Shown in pieces: positions 26,281 to 35,147 of a stretch of DNA of 64,000 bases. Under the pieces are notes generated by a model that did not search any database, was not told the DNA's origin, and saw nothing but the letters and a program-made list of their open reading frames with translations. The stretch comes from Neptuniibacter caesariensis. GTDB taxonomy: Bacteria > Pseudomonadota > Gammaproteobacteria > Pseudomonadales > Balneatricaceae. The stretch's first letter is position 1; the number at the start of each line of letters is the position of its first letter. A program made the position numbers and the translations under genes. The stretch covers positions 656,493 to 720,492 of the forward strand of contig NZ_CH724126.1 in NCBI RefSeq assembly GCF_000153345.1. Direction: 5' to 3'.

Positions 26281-28560
26281 ATGACGGTACAAACAACCTT
26301 CGAAGATGGCACTGAGCGCCTCGCGTTAAAAGATTTTACCGAGAAAGCGTATCTGGATTACTCCATGTACGTAATTTTGGATCGTGCGTTGCCTCATGTC
26401 GGTGACGGCATGAAGCCGGTTCAGCGTCGCATCATCTATGCGATGTCCGAGCTTGGCTTGAAAGCGTCTGCTAAATACAAGAAGTCAGCACGTACTGTGG
26501 GTGATGTGTTAGGTAAATTCCACCCGCACGGTGACTCAGCTTGTTATGAAGCGATGGTGTTGATGGCTCAGCCGTTCAGTTATCGCTATCCGTTGGTGGA
26601 TGGTCAGGGTAACTGGGGTTCTCCGGATGACCCTAAATCCTTCGCAGCGATGCGTTATACCGAATCCCGTTTAGCCCGTTATGCCGAAGTTTTACTGTCT
26701 GAAATCAGTCAAGGTACGGTTGATTGGGTGCCTAACTTCGATGGCACTATGCGTGAGCCGGCGATTTTGCCAGCGCGTTTACCAAATGTGTTGTTGAATG
26801 GTACAACGGGTATTGCCGTAGGTATGGCGACCGATATTCTGCCGCACAACCTCCGTGAAGTGGCTAAGGCTTGTGTTCACTTGCTAGATAACCCGCGTGC
26901 TGATCTGGATGAGATTACCGAGATCGTTCCTGGCCCTGATATGCCAACCGATGCGGAGATCATCACCTCCCGTAGAGAACTGAAAAAAGTATACGAAACC
27001 GGGCGTGGCTCGGTGCGTATGCGTGCGGTGTACACGAAAGAGCAGGGTGAAATCATTATCACGGCGCTGCCTCATCAGGTATCGGGCGCTAAAATTCTGG
27101 AACAGATTGCGGCTCAGATGCAGCAGAAAAAGCTGCCGATGGTAAGCGACCTGCGTGATGAATCGGATCATGAAAATCCAACCCGCTTGGTGATTATCCC
27201 GCGCTCGAATCGTGTTGATGTTGAGCAGTTAATGGCTCACCTGTTTGCCTCTACTGATCTTGAGCGCACTTACCGTGTGAATATGAATATGATCGGTGTG
27301 GATGGTAAGCCACAAGTTAAGGATCTTCGCCAGATTTTGGTTGAATGGCTGAGCTGGCGCACAGAGATTGTACGCAAGCGCCTAAACCACCGCTTAGCTA
27401 AAGTTCTGGATCGCCTGCATATCCTTGAAGGTTTGATGGTCGCGTACCTCAATATTGATGAGGTGATTGCGATTATCCGCCATGAGGAGGACCCGAAAGC
27501 GGAGCTGATTAAGCGTTTTGGCCTGACTGAAATTCAAGCAGATGCGATTCTGGACCTTAAACTTCGTCACTTGGCAAAATTGGAAGAGTTTAAGATCCAG
27601 TCTGAGCAGAACGAGTTGGAAGAAGAGCGTAAGAAGCTGGAAGGTATTCTGGGTTCTGACGCGAAGATGCGTAAGCTGATCAAAAAAGAGATTCAAGATG
27701 CAGCTGAAGAGTACGGAGATGACCGTCGCTCGCCAATCGTAGAGCGTGAAGAAGCGCAGGCATTCAGTGAGAAAGATCTTCTGTCTTCGGATCCTGTAAC
27801 CGTAGTGATCTCTAAGCAGGGCTGGATTCGTGCGGCTAAAGGGCATGAGATTGATGCGGTGGGGCTTAATTATAAGTCTGGTGATGCCTTCAAACTTGCC
27901 TGCAAGGGGCGAACAAATCAGCCGACTATTCTGCTAGATACGACAGGAAGAAGTTTTACAATCGAAACACATAATCTTCCATCTGCCCGAGGTCAGGGCG
28001 AGCCGGTGACGGGTAGGATAACCCTTCCAAAAGGGTCGACTATTGATGCGGCTGTGGCCGGGAAAGATGCAGATAAAATACTGATGGCTTCAGATGCTGG
28101 ATATGGCTTTGTTGCCAAAATCAGTGACCTGACCAGTAAAACTAAAAACGGTAAAGCAGCGCTTACCTTGCCTAAAAACGCCAACATAATTTCGCCGATT
28201 AAAGTTGCTACCCCTGAAACTGATCTGCTGGCTGCGGTAACAAATGAGGGGCGCTTGCTGGTGTTCCCTGTGTCCGAGCTTCCGGAGCTTGCCAGAGGTA
28301 AAGGGAATAAGATAATCAATATCCCGTCGGCACGCGCTGCGGCACGTGAGGAACTGGTTGTAGCTTTAGCGACTTTGAGTAAGGATGATACGTTGATGGT
28401 GCATGCGGGTAAGCAGCATTTACGGCTTAAACCATCCGATATTGAACATTATCGTGGCGAACGTGGCAGACGAGGTAATAAGCTGCCACGTGGATATCAG
28501 CGTGTTGACAGTCTTGAAGTAGATTCCAAACAGCAAGAGGCTGAGCAGCCTGAGGAATAA
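26281..28560 (+). CDS. parC: DNA topoisomerase IV subunit A
   Basis: The breakage-reunion subunit of topoisomerase IV, 759 residues. The active-site Tyr is about residue 126 (AAMRYTESR). The quinolone-determining region reads [12 protein letters not shown] with Ser86 and Glu90, equivalent to E. coli Ser80 and Glu84, so no common resistance change is present there. The C-terminal beta-pinwheel (about 500-740) has degenerate repeats, and the tail is acidic. It is followed 10 bases later by an SH3-domain gene. Confidence 0.97.
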   Translation: MTVQTTFEDGTERLALKDFTEKAYLDYSMYVILDRALPHVGDGMKPVQRRIIYAMSELGLKASAKYKKSARTVGDVLGKFHPHGDSACYEAMVLMAQPFSYRYPLVDGQGNWGSPDDPKSFAAMRYTESRLARYAEVLLSEISQGTVDWVPNFDGTMREPAILPARLPNVLLNGTTGIAVGMATDILPHNLREVAKACVHLLDNPRADLDEITEIVPGPDMPTDAEIITSRRELKKVYETGRGSVRMRAVYTKEQGEIIITALPHQVSGAKILEQIAAQMQQKKLPMVSDLRDESDHENPTRLVIIPRSNRVDVEQLMAHLFASTDLERTYRVNMNMIGVDGKPQVKDLRQILVEWLSWRTEIVRKRLNHRLAKVLDRLHILEGLMVAYLNIDEVIAIIRHEEDPKAELIKRFGLTEIQADAILDLKLRHLAKLEEFKIQSEQNELEEERKKLEGILGSDAKMRKLIKKEIQDAAEEYGDDRRSPIVEREEAQAFSEKDLLSSDPVTVVISKQGWIRAAKGHEIDAVGLNYKSGDAFKLACKGRTNQPTILLDTTGRSFTIETHNLPSARGQGEPVTGRITLPKGSTIDAAVAGKDADKILMASDAGYGFVAKISDLTSKTKNGKAALTLPKNANIISPIKVATPETDLLAAVTNEGRLLVFPVSELPELARGKGNKIINIPSARAAAREELVVALATLSKDDTLMVHAGKQHLRLKPSDIEHYRGERGRRGNKLPRGYQRVDSLEVDSKQQEAEQPEE

Positions 28561-28570
28561 GGAATAAGGA

Positions 28571-29182
28571 ATGAAGAATTTTGCGCCACTGCTCTTTTCA
28601 TTGTTTTGTATCCTAAGTGCTAATGCTAGTGCGCTAGATTACTTCAATGTAAACGCCGATAAGGTCAATGTCCGAAAGGGGCCAGGGCAAAACTGGAAAG
28701 TGGTGGCGCAAGTGGATGCCGGTCAGTTGGTGCTTGAAACCCAAAGGGCAGGGCAGTGGTCAGAAATATTCTTCGTTAAAAACAGTAATCGAAAGTTTCA
28801 GGGATGGATCTTTAACGCTTTTCTTACGCCACAACAACTTGATGGTTCGGAGAAGAAACAGCCTTATCAGTTGGATGTGTCGGCACTCAAACCTGTTTGC
28901 ACAGATCGAACGGTTGTGGGGATTGGTTCGCTCTGTTATCTGGATGTCTCGTTTGTCGTCACTTTTGAAGATGAATCGACCCGACAAACCAAAATCAATT
29001 GCTGGGCCGATTTTGTGGTCCCGGGTGATAAGGAAGTTGTTCCGATTCAAACGAGTGATACGCAACTCTATCATGTCTTAGGGGGTAAGGCTGAAGGGGT
29101 TATGCGTTTAAATGCAGGTATGCAACGCCGCGTAGATTCTGAAGGTTTGAATCTGGCTTACTATAATTGCGCGGTAGAATAA
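28571..29182 (+). CDS. Secreted SH3-domain protein
   Basis: A 203-residue protein with a signal peptide (about 1-21, ending ANASA). A bacterial SH3 domain (about 27-85) has VNVRKGPGQNWKVVAQV and WSEIFF. The remaining region (about 100-203) is not recognised; it has four Cys that could form disulfides in the periplasm. Such SH3 modules often bind cell-wall peptides. The start is 10 bases after parC, with AAGGAAT before the ATG, so it is probably part of the parE-parC transcript. Confidence 0.85.
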   Translation: MKNFAPLLFSLFCILSANASALDYFNVNADKVNVRKGPGQNWKVVAQVDAGQLVLETQRAGQWSEIFFVKNSNRKFQGWIFNAFLTPQQLDGSEKKQPYQLDVSALKPVCTDRTVVGIGSLCYLDVSFVVTFEDESTRQTKINCWADFVVPGDKEVVPIQTSDTQLYHVLGGKAEGVMRLNAGMQRRVDSEGLNLAYYNCAVE

Positions 29183-29217
29183 CCTTGTTACAAATTAATC
29201 CTTGCAGCTGAATTCAA

Positions 29218-29239
29218 ACGGCTTATTATAATAAGCCGT
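29218..29239. terminator. 22-bp perfect palindrome after the SH3 gene
   Basis: ACGGCTTATTA followed by its exact reverse complement; as RNA a 9-bp stem with a TATA loop. It lies 36 bases after the SH3 gene and 42 before the diguanylate cyclase. It may terminate one or control the other; its centre contains TATAAT. Confidence 0.5.
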
Positions 29240-29280
29240 AGTAAATTTGTGGTTTATTGAAAACGATAGGTTTTGGCGTC

Positions 29281-30516
29281 ATGGATGGACGTTTACTGCG
29301 CAAGCGGTATGGTCGGCGGATCGCAGCTTTAGCAAGCACATTGTCCATAGGAATTCTCCTCATGGGCGGTGTGTTACTGTACCTGTCTTCTGGGGTATTG
29401 TACGCCTGGAAAGAATATAGCTCTGTCTCTGAAACACGCTCCTCTACTCTTTCTGAACTTCACCGGGCGATTGGTTACGGTGGGTTTATCCATAATTTCA
29501 AGAATTATGTACTTCGTAAAGATACGACACTTCTCCAGGAGCTGGGGGAGGATCTGGAACAGTCTTCGCGGGTTATTAATAAGTATTCAGATCTCGATCT
29601 CAATGCTGAAGAGCTTAGTGCACTCAGTGTCATCAGCGGAACTCTATCCCAATACAAAGAAAATGTTGAGGTTGCGACTGAGGCAATTCACAGAGGTGAA
29701 AGTCCAGCTGAGATAGATCGTTATGTTCGTGTTGATGATCAGCCTGCGTTAGCGGCCTTTGGCATAATGCAGCAGCAGAACAAACAATATACTGAGAGCG
29801 TTGGGCAGGTTATGCAGGAGCGAATTAATCAACTGATGAATACGCTGCTGATTGGTTTGCTGGCTATGCCGTTTGTGGTGCTAGCGGCTTTTCATTATCA
29901 CAGGGTAATGAACCGCTTTGTTGCGCTGATGATTGAAAAGCGCCAGGTTGAAAGGGTGCTTGAGGATACTGCTGCTGAGGTTGCGGAGGTTCAGGAGAAG
30001 CATCTGGCAATGGCCTACGAAGCGCATCATTGTGAGTTGACCCGTGTACCAAATCGTAAGGCTTTCATGAAAAAAGGGCAGCAGATTCTTGATGATGTTG
30101 CCAGTAAGAGCAAGTGTCTCACAGTCCTTTTTGTCGATGTGGATGACTTTAAGGCGATTAATGATAATTTTGGACATGAGGCCGGAGACCTAGTGCTTGT
30201 TGAGGTGGCTAATCGGTTGACTGTGGCGCTCAGGGAGGGGGACTTTGTAGCACGTATTGGTGGAGATGAGTTCGCCATGATAGTCCAGTGTCCCGAGTCA
30301 GGGGCTAACTCGCAAAGATTAGCTGAGCGACTTTTGGATGTAATGAATCAAAGCTATGAACACCTGGCTGAAGGATTAAGTGTAAGCTGCTCAGTGGGTG
30401 GAGCGGTATTCCCTGAGGAAGGAGAAGACTTGGCTGCGTTGATTCGGGTGGCAGATGAGCGTATGTACCGGGTGAAGAAAAGCGGTAAAAACGGGGTTTT
30501 TCTTCATGAAAGCTAA
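29281..30516 (+). CDS. Membrane diguanylate cyclase
   Basis: A 411-residue protein. Two transmembrane segments (about 19-41 and 189-207) enclose a mostly helical periplasmic region of about 145 residues. This is followed by a short coiled coil (about 215-250) and a GGDEF domain (about 255-408). The catalytic ARIGGDEFAMIV is intact near residue 324, and REGD five residues earlier is the inhibitory site, so the protein should make c-di-GMP under product control. ATG at 29281 is selected; a TTG 24 bases earlier is possible. It appears monocistronic. Confidence 0.92.
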   Translation: MDGRLLRKRYGRRIAALASTLSIGILLMGGVLLYLSSGVLYAWKEYSSVSETRSSTLSELHRAIGYGGFIHNFKNYVLRKDTTLLQELGEDLEQSSRVINKYSDLDLNAEELSALSVISGTLSQYKENVEVATEAIHRGESPAEIDRYVRVDDQPALAAFGIMQQQNKQYTESVGQVMQERINQLMNTLLIGLLAMPFVVLAAFHYHRVMNRFVALMIEKRQVERVLEDTAAEVAEVQEKHLAMAYEAHHCELTRVPNRKAFMKKGQQILDDVASKSKCLTVLFVDVDDFKAINDNFGHEAGDLVLVEVANRLTVALREGDFVARIGGDEFAMIVQCPESGANSQRLAERLLDVMNQSYEHLAEGLSVSCSVGGAVFPEEGEDLAALIRVADERMYRVKKSGKNGVFLHES

Positions 30517-30550
30517 TTGTAGAAATGACTTATAAGCTACCAATAATTGT

Positions 30551-30645
30551 CTAGCCTCTAGCCTCTAGCCTCTAGCCTCTAGCCTCTAGCCTCTAGCCTC
30601 TAGCCTCTAGCCTCTAGCCTCTAGCCTCTAGCCTCTAGCCTCTAG
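30551..30645. repeat. Heptamer tandem repeat, 13 perfect copies
   Basis: CTAGCCT repeated thirteen times without change, plus a final CTAG. On the minus strand it supplies the last codons and the stop (TAG) of the AhpA-like gene. The copy number is likely to vary between isolates. The array is not a CRISPR: there are no spacers. Confidence 0.95.
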
Positions 30646-32230
30646 AAAAAATCTTGGTTAACAAATGGTTTGCTTGTTTCTGAAGCAGGGCCTGGTGTTT
30701 AGGCGTTACTTTTAATAGCAGTACCTTGTCTTCATCTTCCCGACGGATATCGGCCTCTTCAAACATGGCTTCTTTCAGCTTTGGTGCTTCGGTTAAAGCA
30801 GTGTGGCTGATCAGCTCATTACTTGATGTCGTACGGGTGAGAAAATGTGCTTCTTCCTGCACTAGGTTGTGCTTATCGTGATGTCCTCTTGCCAGTGACA
30901 TCTGTAAGCTAAGAACAGGCTGGAAACCGCGAATTCTGGACTGATTGAAACCTTTATAGAGAAGGCTGAAGAGCATGGCTGCGCAAACCGCGTTGACTCC
31001 ATGGCTATCTCCATCATCTCTTAATTCGAACCGTAATAAGATGTCTTTATTGTCCAGTAACTCAGCGTCACCGTTATAGATCCGCGCAACCTGTTTAGCC
31101 AGATGGTGGTAGACATTTAGCAGTGTCGCTTTTTCATCGGCATGCATATTCTCAGAGCTTGCGGTATGGCTGTCGATGTAGAACAGATAAATAGCATCCT
31201 GAGGTGCAAGGATCAGTTCTAACTCATGCTCAAATGAATACAGGTCAAGTTGTACCTCTTCTCTATCGTTGAGGCTTTTCAGTAGAGGGTTTTCGGAAAG
31301 AGGATAAGAGGCTTGCTCAGCCATGCTGTTGTCGTGAATCTCCTCTTCCTCAATGACCAGTGGCGCCTCGTCAGGCTTTTGGGCTTCATCTTCTGGGAGG
31401 TCTTCAGGATGATGCTCAAATTTAGGCATCTGCGGGTTTGCGGACGCCTCAGGCTTAAGAAGATCAACTAATGCGTTTGTCTGCAGAAGATCTTGAGGCT
31501 GTTCTTGCTCAGCTTGTTCTTCTTGTTGCTGGTCGAAGTGTGGCGGGCTACTTTCATTCTCTGGTGAGGAGGGTGGGGGAGTCCGCTCGAAATACTGCTT
31601 TTCATCTTCGATATCAGTGGTGTGATTCTCTGTTTCAGTAGAATAATCATTTGCCTGCTGGGCAAGGGCTTCTTTAAAGCTGACCTGCTCTTGCTGAATG
31701 GTTTCAGTCTCACTTCCCGCATTAAGTTCAAACTGACGGCAGCTAAACCACAAGGTTAATAAGGCGATCAGAGCGGTGAATAGCGAAATGATGCCAATTG
31801 GCCATAGCTGACGGAGAAGTGTTTGCTTAGATACGGATGAATCAAGCCAGAGTGTTGTGCTACCAATAGTTTTTTCCTGCTGTAGCAGGCGAGTTTTAAT
31901 GGTTAGCTCTGAACTAATACCCGCGCGTGCCACTACGAAACCTTTCGCATCGACGACCTCAATACCAGCAACCTGCTCCAACTCATTAAGTTCATTGAGT
32001 AGGTAGTTAAGGCTTACGCGGTCGGAAGATAGGAGCAGCGGCCGGATTAGTAGCTCACTTTGTTTACTAAGTTGCTGCCCAGTTATGAGTGTTTCGGCTT
32101 TAGCCTGGCGGGAAGAGGCCACGGACGTGTAAAACACGCTCAACAAAAAGCCCGCAAGCAATACCAAACCGACAGACACCGTCAGGTTACGTCTGAAGTT
32201 GGAGTTGTGGTTTTTGTTGTCGTTTTTCAC
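30635..32230 (-). CDS. AhpA/YtjB-like membrane protein
   Basis: A 531-residue inner-membrane protein. Two transmembrane segments (about 14-36 and 143-163) flank a periplasmic domain of about 105 residues containing LEQVAGIEVVDAKGFVVARAG. That pattern resembles the AhpA/YtjB (SMP_2) family next to serB or proA-type genes in Pseudomonas. A long acidic Glu/Gln/Pro-rich linker (about 170-330) is probably disordered. The C-terminal domain (about 340-525) is not recognised; a degenerate nucleotide-cyclase-like fold is possible but unproven. The last residues Ser-Arg-Gly and the stop are encoded by the heptamer repeat. Confidence 0.6.
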   Translation of the reverse strand: MKNDNKNHNSNFRRNLTVSVGLVLLAGFLLSVFYTSVASSRQAKAETLITGQQLSKQSELLIRPLLLSSDRVSLNYLLNELNELEQVAGIEVVDAKGFVVARAGISSELTIKTRLLQQEKTIGSTTLWLDSSVSKQTLLRQLWPIGIISLFTALIALLTLWFSCRQFELNAGSETETIQQEQVSFKEALAQQANDYSTETENHTTDIEDEKQYFERTPPPSSPENESSPPHFDQQQEEQAEQEQPQDLLQTNALVDLLKPEASANPQMPKFEHHPEDLPEDEAQKPDEAPLVIEEEEIHDNSMAEQASYPLSENPLLKSLNDREEVQLDLYSFEHELELILAPQDAIYLFYIDSHTASSENMHADEKATLLNVYHHLAKQVARIYNGDAELLDNKDILLRFELRDDGDSHGVNAVCAAMLFSLLYKGFNQSRIRGFQPVLSLQMSLARGHHDKHNLVQEEAHFLTRTTSSNELISHTALTEAPKLKEAMFEEADIRREDEDKVLLLKVTPKHQALLQKQANHLLTKIFSRG

Positions 32231-32370
32231 GGATTGGGTCGGCTCAAAAAGATATGCAGGAGCAGATAATAACAGCAGTTTAGGGGGTGGGTGAATATCT
32301 ATTACGCCGAGGCTATGGTTCAGATAGTTTACGGGGTTATAATAGGCGGCTTATCGAAGGAAGGACGGCT

Positions 32371-33627
32371 ATGAACGTACAAGAATATATGATCGAACTG
32401 GGTGAGAATGCACGTGATGCAGCTCGCTTAGTAGCAAAAGCAGACACTAACCTGAAAAATCAGGCGTTGCTGGCAATGGCTGATGCAATCGATAACAGCC
32501 GACCGGCACTGCGTGAAGCTAATGCTATCGATCTGGAAAATGGTCGTAACAATGGTTTGGATGCCGCGATGCTGGATCGCCTTGAACTCACTGATGCTCG
32601 CATCGATACAATGATCGAAGGCTTGCGTCAGGTAGCTGCTCTTCCTGATCCGGTTGGCGCCATTAATGATCTAAAATTTCTTCCAAGTGGCATTCAGGTT
32701 GGGAAGATGCGAGTGCCTCTCGGGGTGATTGGCATTATTTATGAATCACGCCCGAACGTAACAGTCGAGGCGGCGAGCCTTTGTCTGAAATCGGGAAATG
32801 CAACTATCCTGCGTGGTGGTTCGGAGGCGATCAACTCAAATAAAGCTGTTGCTGAATGTATCCAGCAAGGCCTTAAACTTGCCGGTTTACCTGAAAATGC
32901 AGTTCAGGTGGTAGAAACTACCGATCGTGAGGCGGTTGGACAGATGATCACCATGCCTGAATATGTTGATGTTATCGTACCTCGTGGCGGTAAAGGGCTG
33001 ATTGAACGAATTAGTCGCGATGCCAAAGTGACCGTTATCAAACACCTTGATGGTATCTGTCATGTGTATATCGATGATGCGGCGGATAAAGGTAAAGCGA
33101 TTAATGTTGCGTTGAATGCCAAAACTCATCGCTATGGAACATGTAATACGATGGAGACGCTTCTGGTTAATGCTGGGATCGCTGCTGAAGTATTGCCAGA
33201 ACTGGCTGAACGTTATCAGGCGGTAGGTGTTGAGCTGCGTGGCTGCGAACGTACCTGTGAGCTTGTTCCATTTGCGAATCAAGCGAGCAGCGAAGACTGG
33301 GCTACCGAGTATCTAGCGCCAATTTTGGCAGTGAAAATTGTCGATACAATGGATGAAGCAATTTTGCATATCAACCGTTACGGCTCGCATCACACAGATT
33401 CCATTATTACTGAGAATTACACTAAATCGCGTGCATTTTTGCGCGAAGTGGATTCCAGTTCGGTCATGGTCAATGCATCGACGCGCTTTGCCGACGGTTT
33501 TGAGTATGGCCTGGGAGCTGAAATTGGTATCTCTACCGATAAGATCCATGCACGCGGCCCTGTGGGGCTGGATGGTCTGACATCTGAGAAGTATGTGGTG
33601 CTTGGGGACGGGCACATCCGTCAGTGA
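32371..33627 (+). CDS. proA: Gamma-glutamyl phosphate reductase
   Basis: The second step of proline synthesis, reducing glutamyl 5-phosphate to glutamate semialdehyde with NADPH. The 418-residue protein has the family [13 protein letters not shown], the [12 protein letters not shown] segment, the catalytic Cys in [14 protein letters not shown], and [12 protein letters not shown] at the end. ATG at 32371 follows GAAGGAAGG; a frame opening 84 bases earlier lacks a ribosome site. nadD starts 8 bases after the stop, so the genes form an operon with rsfS and rlmH. Confidence 0.97.
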   Translation: MNVQEYMIELGENARDAARLVAKADTNLKNQALLAMADAIDNSRPALREANAIDLENGRNNGLDAAMLDRLELTDARIDTMIEGLRQVAALPDPVGAINDLKFLPSGIQVGKMRVPLGVIGIIYESRPNVTVEAASLCLKSGNATILRGGSEAINSNKAVAECIQQGLKLAGLPENAVQVVETTDREAVGQMITMPEYVDVIVPRGGKGLIERISRDAKVTVIKHLDGICHVYIDDAADKGKAINVALNAKTHRYGTCNTMETLLVNAGIAAEVLPELAERYQAVGVELRGCERTCELVPFANQASSEDWATEYLAPILAVKIVDTMDEAILHINRYGSHHTDSIITENYTKSRAFLREVDSSSVMVNASTRFADGFEYGLGAEIGISTDKIHARGPVGLDGLTSEKYVVLGDGHIRQ

Positions 33628-33634
33628 TACTGAT

Positions 33635-34294
33635 ATGAGTGCGGACGCTTTCATTTTTATGGGAGGGACCTTTGATCCTATCCATAATGGACATCTGCGC
33701 ACGGCCCTTGAGATAAAAGAGTGGGCTGGGGTTGAGCAGGTATACTTAATGCCTGCGCGTGCCCCGGTTCACAAACAAGCGCCAGGGCGTACGTCTGAAC
33801 AGCGTTTGATGATGGTCAAGCAGGCGGTGCAAAATGAAGCTGGGTTAAACGCTGATGAACGTGAGATAAGAACTGAACAGCCCTCGTACTCATTGCTAAC
33901 TTTGCAGTCTCTGCGAGAGGAGTTCGGTCCAGACAGGCCGATTTGCATGGTGATGGGAATGGATTCTTACCAGACCTTACCGAGTTGGCATGGATGGCAT
34001 CAGTTCACTGACTATGCGCATTTAATTGTCGTTAAACGGCCTGGCTATGAACTTCCTGAGGAAGAGGTAATAGCTGAATTCACGCAGCAACATAAGACCG
34101 AGAAACTGGAAGATCTGTTCTCCACCGCTGCAGGTAGAGTGATTTTTCATGAACTAACACCGCTGGGGATATCAGCGACGCAGATTAGGGGAATTATCTC
34201 CCGGGGTGAATCTGCCCGTTATCTTCTACCAGACAGTGTTTACCAATTTATTCTTGAAAACCGTCTTTACGGTTTAGATGACAAACAGGGTTGA
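33635..34294 (+). CDS. nadD: Nicotinate-nucleotide adenylyltransferase
   Basis: Joins nicotinate mononucleotide and ATP to form deamido-NAD in NAD synthesis. The 219-residue protein shows the nucleotidyltransferase motif GGTFDPIHNGH and the C-terminal ISATQIRG signature. The ATG at 33635 lies eight bases after proA. rsfS follows, as in most bacteria. Confidence 0.95.
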   Translation: MSADAFIFMGGTFDPIHNGHLRTALEIKEWAGVEQVYLMPARAPVHKQAPGRTSEQRLMMVKQAVQNEAGLNADEREIRTEQPSYSLLTLQSLREEFGPDRPICMVMGMDSYQTLPSWHGWHQFTDYAHLIVVKRPGYELPEEEVIAEFTQQHKTEKLEDLFSTAAGRVIFHELTPLGISATQIRGIISRGESARYLLPDSVYQFILENRLYGLDDKQG

Positions 34295-34323
34295 ATTATC
34301 AGCCCGTCAATTGAAGCGAACTA

Positions 34324-34656
34324 ATGCAAACTGAGAAAATTTTAGAACTGGTGCATGGTGCACTGGAAGATATGAAAGCCAAAGAAATCACTGACCTTGA
34401 TGTACGTGGTCGTTCTACGGTTACCGATTATATGATTATCGCTTCTGGCACCTCGAAACGACATGTCGCAGCAGTTGCTGAAGAAGTTGTTGTTAAAGTG
34501 AAAGAGGCTGGATTAATGCCTCTGGGCTCAGAAGGGCAAGGCGCAAGTGATTGGATTTTGGTCGATCTGGGAGATGTGGTTGTTCATGTCATGATGCCAG
34601 ATGCCCGCTCCTTCTACGATTTAGAGCGCCTTTGGGGCGTTGATGCAGACGCATAG
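34324..34656 (+). CDS. rsfS: Ribosome silencing factor
   Basis: RsfS binds ribosomal protein L14 and blocks subunit joining during starvation. The 110-residue protein has the family motifs [16 protein letters not shown] and the [20 protein letters not shown] stretch, given here only in part. It lies between nadD and rlmH, eight bases before rlmH, the usual arrangement. Confidence 0.95.
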   Translation: MQTEKILELVHGALEDMKAKEITDLDVRGRSTVTDYMIIASGTSKRHVAAVAEEVVVKVKEAGLMPLGSEGQGASDWILVDLGDVVVHVMMPDARSFYDLERLWGVDADA

Positions 34657-34664
34657 AACTTTCT

Positions 34665-35132
34665 ATGAAAATCAGGATCATAGCTGTTGGCGGAAAAATG
34701 CCTGCTTGGGTAAACGAAGGCTACAACGAGTACGCTAAACGTTTACCGTCGGATTTTCAGATTGACATGATCGAAATCCCTTTGGGGCATCGTGGAAAAA
34801 GTAGCGATGTCGCCCGGGCGAAAAAGCAGGAAGGGGATCAGATGCTTGCGGCCATTCCTAAAGGTGATCGTGTGATCGCTCTTGAGGTGCTGGGTAAGAA
34901 CTGGTCGACCGAAAAGCTGGCAGCTCAAGTCGAGGACTGGCGAATGGATGGGCGCAATATCAGCCTGTTGATTGGTGGTCCTGATGGCTTGGATAGTCGT
35001 TGTTTGGCTATGGCTGATCAGAAATGGTCGTTGTCCGCGTTAACTTTGCCTCACCCTCTGGTTAGAGTGTTGTTGGCGGAACAATTATATCGGGCCTGGA
35101 CAGTCATTCAGGGACACCCTTATCACAAGTAG
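34665..35132 (+). CDS. rlmH: 23S rRNA (pseudouridine1915-N3)-methyltransferase
   Basis: A SPOUT methyltransferase of 155 residues modifying helix 69 of 23S rRNA. The SAM-binding knot includes [10 protein letters not shown] and [21 protein letters not shown], and the C-terminus is the family's GHPYHK. The length is standard. mrdA starts 15 bases downstream, linking ribosome and cell-wall genes in one transcript. Confidence 0.96.
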   Translation: MKIRIIAVGGKMPAWVNEGYNEYAKRLPSDFQIDMIEIPLGHRGKSSDVARAKKQEGDQMLAAIPKGDRVIALEVLGKNWSTEKLAAQVEDWRMDGRNISLLIGGPDGLDSRCLAMADQKWSLSALTLPHPLVRVLLAEQLYRAWTVIQGHPYHK

Positions 35133-35147
35133 AAGATCAGATAGGAT

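Noticed and set aside
26281-28560. Quinolone-resistance change in ParC
   Set aside because: Ser86 and Glu90 in [12 protein letters not shown] are the sensitive residues.
30551-30645. CRISPR-like direct repeats
   Set aside because: The 7-bp units are contiguous and identical, without spacers, so it is a simple tandem repeat.
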